Shown: piece by piece, positions 60,883 to 64,000 of the stretch | How positions within the stretch are numbered: position 1 is the first letter of the stretch | Layout of the letters: every line of letters begins with the position of its first letter | Assembly (NCBI GenBank): GCA_030427835.1 | Contig: JAUICN010000002.1 | Coordinates: 310,001-374,000 of the forward strand | Direction: 5' to 3' | From: Polyangia bacterium | GTDB taxonomy: Bacteria; Myxococcota_A; Polyangia; Polyangiales; JAUICN01 | Length of the DNA: 64,000 nt | The notes under the pieces: generated by a model | The model's database searches: none | What the model was told of the DNA's origin: nothing | The model's input: only the letters and a program-made list of their open reading frames with translations | Program-made: the position numbers and the translations under genes

Positions 60883-62241
60883 CTAATTCCAGTTGAGGCC
60901 CAGGGTGGCCACGAGCTGGGTGCGGCGATCGACCCCATCTAAGCCTGTTTCTTCTAGGATGGCCCCGCTTCCATCCAGTGTTGCGTCGTAGCGGGTGTAG
61001 GTGGCTTCTACGCCGTATCGAACGCTGATGTGCGGGTGGCTGAGTTGCCGGTGGATGGGAGCGGAGCCACCTAGGCTGAAGGTTCCAGAAAAGGCCCATA
61101 TTTTGGAATCCCGGGCGAATCTCGGGGTGAGATCTCCGTCGTGAAAGACGTAGTGGCCCCCTAGGTTGGCCCGGGCCAGGAGGCGTGCGCCAAGCAAGGG
61201 GTAGAACACGTCCACCCGTGGCCCACCGTGGATGTAGGTGGTTGTGGGCATAATGGTGTTGTTCTCAAAGGCGAATCGATCCACGCCGCCCTGGATACCT
61301 GCCATGACCGTGACGTCGTTGGATCGAACCACGTCGTAGAGCACTCGGATTCCTGCAAGTTCGGCGTGGGTTTGGATGTCCTGCCCAAGATCGTCGGTGG
61401 ATTGGATGCGTAGGGCCTTGGCTGCATGGATCCCGAAAGAGAGGGGGGACCGGCGCCAGGGCCGGGCAGACAGGTCCAGTTGAAGCCAGGGTACGTACTC
61501 CGACCGGTAGGTGCGATCGGTGCCGTTCACGAGTCGAAAGGTACTTTCGCGTAGGCCGAACCCCAGGCCCACGTCTAGGGTTAGTGTGGGTGCAGAGGAT
61601 CCGTCTTTTGGTTGCTTGGGCCTTTTTTTGTGGCGTTTTCTCCTGGCGCGGGTTTCCTCCTCGGGTTTTTGGTCTCGCGCTGCTTGTTGTGTGTCCTGGT
61701 CGACGTTGCTGACGTGGTCTTCAACACCAGGAGCCGATGGGCCGATGTGGGGCGTGAGTAAGGTTCGCAGGCCTTCCTGAACTCGGTTTGTTGTACCCTG
61801 ACCTCCCAGGGGGCCCACCAGTTGTTCACCTAGGTTGGTGCCCGTGGGTGAGTGGAGGGTGAGGGTGACTGCGATTTGCGCCCCGGTTCCCATGACTCGA
61901 CCGCTTAGGAACCAGAGTTGAGATCCCGGATGGGCCGAGGCGTAGGATGTGGCGGTTTCGTGGTGTTGGGTATTTGTGTTCGAGGCTGCGCTCTGGTGCG
62001 GTTCCACCTCTGTGCGCGCCACCACCTGAAAGTTCAGCTGTTGGGACAAAGCCTGGCTGTTTCGAACGATCAGATTGCGCACCGCCACCCTGTTGGGGCC
62101 TTCAAAGTTTGGAATAACTAGGTGAGCTTTTGTGGAGTTCTGGGCTTGCGCCACGGTTGGGTAAACCCCGAGGACTGCCGCAAACCCGTTTGAGGTGATC
62201 AGGGCGAGCCCAAGAACGATGCTGTTGTGGGCAGGTGCCAT
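60883..62241 (-). CDS. Exported protein with C-terminal beta-barrel
   Basis: A 452-residue protein with a signal peptide (IVLGLALITSNGFAAVLGVYPTVAQAQ). Residues 35-150 form an alpha/beta domain (HLVIPNFEGPNRVAVRNLIVRNSQALSQQLNFQVVA) like those that bind or assemble at the outer membrane. A strongly basic linker (RARRKRHKKRPKQPKDG) precedes a barrel-like region (TLTLDVGLGFGLRES..., YVPWLQLDLSARPW, ISVRYGVEATYTRY, LVATLGLNWN). ATG 62241 gives a better signal peptide than 62280. 21 bp before the pseudogene, so maybe one operon. Confidence 0.8.
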   Translation of the reverse strand: MAPAHNSIVLGLALITSNGFAAVLGVYPTVAQAQNSTKAHLVIPNFEGPNRVAVRNLIVRNSQALSQQLNFQVVARTEVEPHQSAASNTNTQHHETATSYASAHPGSQLWFLSGRVMGTGAQIAVTLTLHSPTGTNLGEQLVGPLGGQGTTNRVQEGLRTLLTPHIGPSAPGVEDHVSNVDQDTQQAARDQKPEEETRARRKRHKKRPKQPKDGSSAPTLTLDVGLGFGLRESTFRLVNGTDRTYRSEYVPWLQLDLSARPWRRSPLSFGIHAAKALRIQSTDDLGQDIQTHAELAGIRVLYDVVRSNDVTVMAGIQGGVDRFAFENNTIMPTTTYIHGGPRVDVFYPLLGARLLARANLGGHYVFHDGDLTPRFARDSKIWAFSGTFSLGGSAPIHRQLSHPHISVRYGVEATYTRYDATLDGSGAILEETGLDGVDRRTQLVATLGLNWN

Positions 62242-62342
62242 GGGCAAGAACCTAGCAATCTTGAACGTATTTGGGGACATTCATGGAATGGTGAATGGTT
62301 TTGAAATATATGTCGTCCCATGGGCGTAGGTTGGGCACACAC

Positions 62343-62990
62343 ATGAAACACGTACTGCAGGGAAAAGAGCATCGGGCCCATCGGGCGGCTCCAGGGGTTG
62401 GAGCCAGCCTATTTTCGGCAATTTTGGTATTTGCAAGCCTCAGTACGGGGTACACGGCGCGGGCGGATTGGGCGTCGGATCGTGCCGGCCGCATCGGTTC
62501 CAGCATTGTATCCACGAATACGAGGTCCGAGTCTCGTGTTCAATACGGTGTGGCCGAGGCCGTGGTGAATGCGCCGATGGACAAGGTACTTCAGGTGTTG
62601 GGCGATTATTCCAACTACCATGAGTTTTTGCCCCATTTTGAGCAATCTAGGGTGCTTTCGCGCCGCAATGACGATGCCATGGTCTACATGGAAGCCACGA
62701 TTCTCTACGGTGCGGCTTCCCTCTGGGCGCAAATGCGGCTTTCCAGCAGTACCCCCAAGGAGGGTGAACGCCTCATCGAGGGCCGTATGGTTCAGGGCAA
62801 CATGTCTACTTTTCATGCGCGCTGGAAGGTGACCAATGCCGGGGAAAATAGGACTCTAGTGTCGTTTCAGCTTCTTGTGGATGTGGATATGCCGGTGCCG
62901 GCATCGCTTGTGGACGAGGAGAACCGCAAAGCCGCACGGAGTGCCATGAAAGCACTTCGCCGCCAGGTGGCCCATCCCCGTTACCAATAG
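62343..62990 (+). CDS. Exported SRPBCC/START-like protein
   Basis: A 215-residue protein with a signal peptide (GASLFSAILVFASLSTGYTARA). After it, a polyketide-cyclase/SRPBCC fold is seen: YGVAEAVVNAPMDKVLQVLGDYSNYHEFLPHFEQSRVL, METATILYG-type strand, WKVTNAGENRTLVSFQLLVDVDMPVPASLVDEENRKAARSAMKALRRQV. Such proteins bind hydrophobic ligands in a cavity. ATG 62343 is chosen because the signal peptide follows at normal distance. It is divergent from the barrel gene with a 101-bp interval. Confidence 0.85.
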   Translation: MKHVLQGKEHRAHRAAPGVGASLFSAILVFASLSTGYTARADWASDRAGRIGSSIVSTNTRSESRVQYGVAEAVVNAPMDKVLQVLGDYSNYHEFLPHFEQSRVLSRRNDDAMVYMEATILYGAASLWAQMRLSSSTPKEGERLIEGRMVQGNMSTFHARWKVTNAGENRTLVSFQLLVDVDMPVPASLVDEENRKAARSAMKALRRQVAHPRYQ

Positions 62991-63068
62991 TTTTTTTTGC
63001 AAAGGGGCGCGGGTCGGCCGGTTTTCCTGGCTCGCATTTCGAGCGGGTTTTTCAGGGCAATACCACCC

Positions 63069-63097
63069 TTGACCGCCCCTAGGGCCACTGCTAAATA
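63069..63097 (+). promoter_or_regulatory. Candidate sigma70 promoter of the ATP synthase genes
   Basis: TTGACC (63069-63074) is followed by 17 nt and TAAATA (63092-63097). About 20 bp downstream lies the 15-bp palindrome CGACGGTGACCGTCG (63117-63131), a candidate operator or 5' leader hairpin. Confidence 0.45.
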
Positions 63098-63188
63098 GCC
63101 GGCCGCTGCGTCCGAGCGACGGTGACCGTCGTAACCCTAGGGTGTCGGGTGTGGCGGAGCTTGTAGCCCCTGTAAAGGAAGTGATTGA

Positions 63189-63695
63189 ATGGCCGTCGCC
63201 GCGACAACGTTGCTCTCCGGAGGAGCACTCATTGACCTAGACGGGACACTCTTTGTTCAGCTTCTCCTGTTCTTTCTTACCTTTTTTATTCTTAGGGGGT
63301 TTGTTTTTAAACCCATGCTTCGTCTGATCGACGCACGGGAAGCCGCAACGACCGGTGCCACCGCAGAGGCCGAGGCTCTTCAGAAGGAAGCCAAGGAGAA
63401 GGAAGCCGCGTTTCTTTTGGAGATGGGCAAGGTTCGTCAGGAGGCTTCCCAGGAGCGTGAACGGCTGCGAAAGGAAGGCATGCGGGTGGAGCAGGAGTTG
63501 CTTGCGAGCGTGCGTGCAGAAACCGATGGCGAAGTTGAAAAGGCCCAGCAGGCGCTTCGAGAGTCCGTAGGGTCGGTGCGTAGCCAGTTGGTGCAGGAAA
63601 CACCCCGATTGGGTGAAGCGATTGCGGAGCGCCTGTTGCAGGGAACGTCGGCGGCGGTGGCCCAGGCAAGTGCGCCACGGGTGGGAGCACCATGA
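63189..63695 (+). CDS. atpF: ATP synthase F0 subunit b (first copy)
   Basis: A 168-residue peripheral-stalk subunit of the F-type ATP synthase. One membrane segment (LFVQLLLFFLTFFILRGFVF, about 20-40) is followed by the conserved FKPMLRLIDARE and a long charged helix (EAEALQKEAKEKEAAFLLEMGKVRQEASQERERLRKEG). ATG 63189 has AAGGAAG 8 bp upstream. The next gene is a second b-type subunit; two-b arrangements are usual in deltaproteobacteria. The stop overlaps the next ATG (ATGA). Confidence 0.92.
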   Translation: MAVAATTLLSGGALIDLDGTLFVQLLLFFLTFFILRGFVFKPMLRLIDAREAATTGATAEAEALQKEAKEKEAAFLLEMGKVRQEASQERERLRKEGMRVEQELLASVRAETDGEVEKAQQALRESVGSVRSQLVQETPRLGEAIAERLLQGTSAAVAQASAPRVGAP

Positions 63696-64000
63696 ACATG
63701 GAACGTACTCAAGGACTTTTTCGGGTAAGGACCCTCGCCCTGTTGGTATTTGTGGGCTGTGGAGTACCCGCAGGTTTCGTTTTTGCCGATGAGGGCGAAG
63801 TTCACGGTGTAGAGGACCATGGGGTTGAAGCGCATGGTGTCGAAATTCACGGTACTGAAGCTCATGGGGCCGAAGTCGGCCTGGGTGAGGTTTTTGGCAG
63901 TGTGCAGTTTTGGGGGTCGGTGTTTAACTTCACTGCCCTTGTTTTGCTGCTGGTTGTGTTCGGCCGGAAGCCCTTGTCTGGTTTTTTGAAAAACCGTCGT
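63692..64000 (+). CDS. ATP synthase F0 subunit b (second copy, N-terminal part)
   Basis: The gene runs off the window after 103 residues. It has a signal peptide (TLALLVFVGCGVPAGFVFA), as is usual for one of the b subunits of deltaproteobacteria. An unusual His-rich segment of five pentapeptides (EVHGV, EDHGV, EAHGV, EIHGT, EAHGA) follows, then the membrane segment (FWGSVFNFTALVLLLVVFGRKPLSGFL). The remaining stalk helix lies beyond the window. It overlaps the first b gene by four bases. Confidence 0.85.
   Translation, partial: MNMERTQGLFRVRTLALLVFVGCGVPAGFVFADEGEVHGVEDHGVEAHGVEIHGTEAHGAEVGLGEVFGSVQFWGSVFNFTALVLLLVVFGRKPLSGFLKNRR
63797..63871. repeat. Five tandem 15-bp repeats encoding His-rich pentapeptides
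   Basis: Five 15-bp units (consensus GAAGYNCATGGTGTN) encode E-x-H-G-V/T/A after the signal peptide of the second ATP synthase b subunit. In this topology they would face the periplasm. Confidence 0.88.

Overview
The window is one continuous, gene-dense stretch of a bacterial chromosome. The gene mix suggests a Gram-negative deltaproteobacterial-type lineage such as Myxococcota or Bradymonadota. Supporting features are many lipoproteins and beta-barrel candidates, a Ser/Thr kinase, an FHA-sigma54 activator, a receiver-DUF4388-TPR protein, a bactofilin, a SctR-like export protein, and an ATP synthase b subunit with its own signal peptide. This placement is inference. There is no rRNA, integrase or transposase, and one tRNA (Pro, CGG).

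Region by region: 0-8 kb holds housekeeping genes: a probable PNPase tail, dut, trxA, a HemX-like protein, hemA and hemC, a roadblock-like protein, an ArsA-type ATPase and glmU. 8-18.6 kb holds envelope genes: lipoproteins, a DUF1016_N-nuclease fusion, a transglutaminase-like protein, rseP, an alpha/beta hydrolase, a beta-barrel candidate, a PPIase, the sigma54 activator and a universal stress protein. 18.6-21.9 kb encodes a PrsW-like membrane protein translationally coupled to an HtrA-like protein; both have lost catalytic residues. 21.9-25.8 kb (minus strand) runs from a receiver-XRE regulator through a membrane Fe-S oxidoreductase to a FliO-like/SctR pair. 25.9-31.3 kb has tRNA-Pro, rsmB, a receiver-degenerate GGDEF protein, a Ser/Thr kinase and an M23 peptidase. 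31.5-34.9 kb is a sulfite-assimilation operon (DUF2849, cysI, DUF934, cysH), followed by an SDR and a squalene-synthase-like enzyme. 37-46.9 kb carries c-di-GMP and receiver proteins, a CAP lipoprotein, other lipoproteins and a quinone oxidoreductase. 47-49.9 kb is a wlbA/B/C-like sugar trio, then a TldD/TldE pair, coaE, hom, a TraB-family protein and a bactofilin. 56.5-60.9 kb is a minus-strand tandem cluster of three related exported proteins that look like trypsin-fold pseudoproteases; the upstream one is frame-disrupted. 60.9-64 kb has a beta-barrel protein, an SRPBCC protein and the start of the ATP synthase operon.

Two themes stand out. First, five protease-fold proteins in two clusters appear to lack key catalytic residues. 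Second, many exported or regulatory proteins carry short in-frame tandem repeats of 15 or 18 bp, plus a 124-bp palindromic element at 13.5 kb that shares sequence with the start of the next gene. All calls come from reading the sequence; no database search was run.
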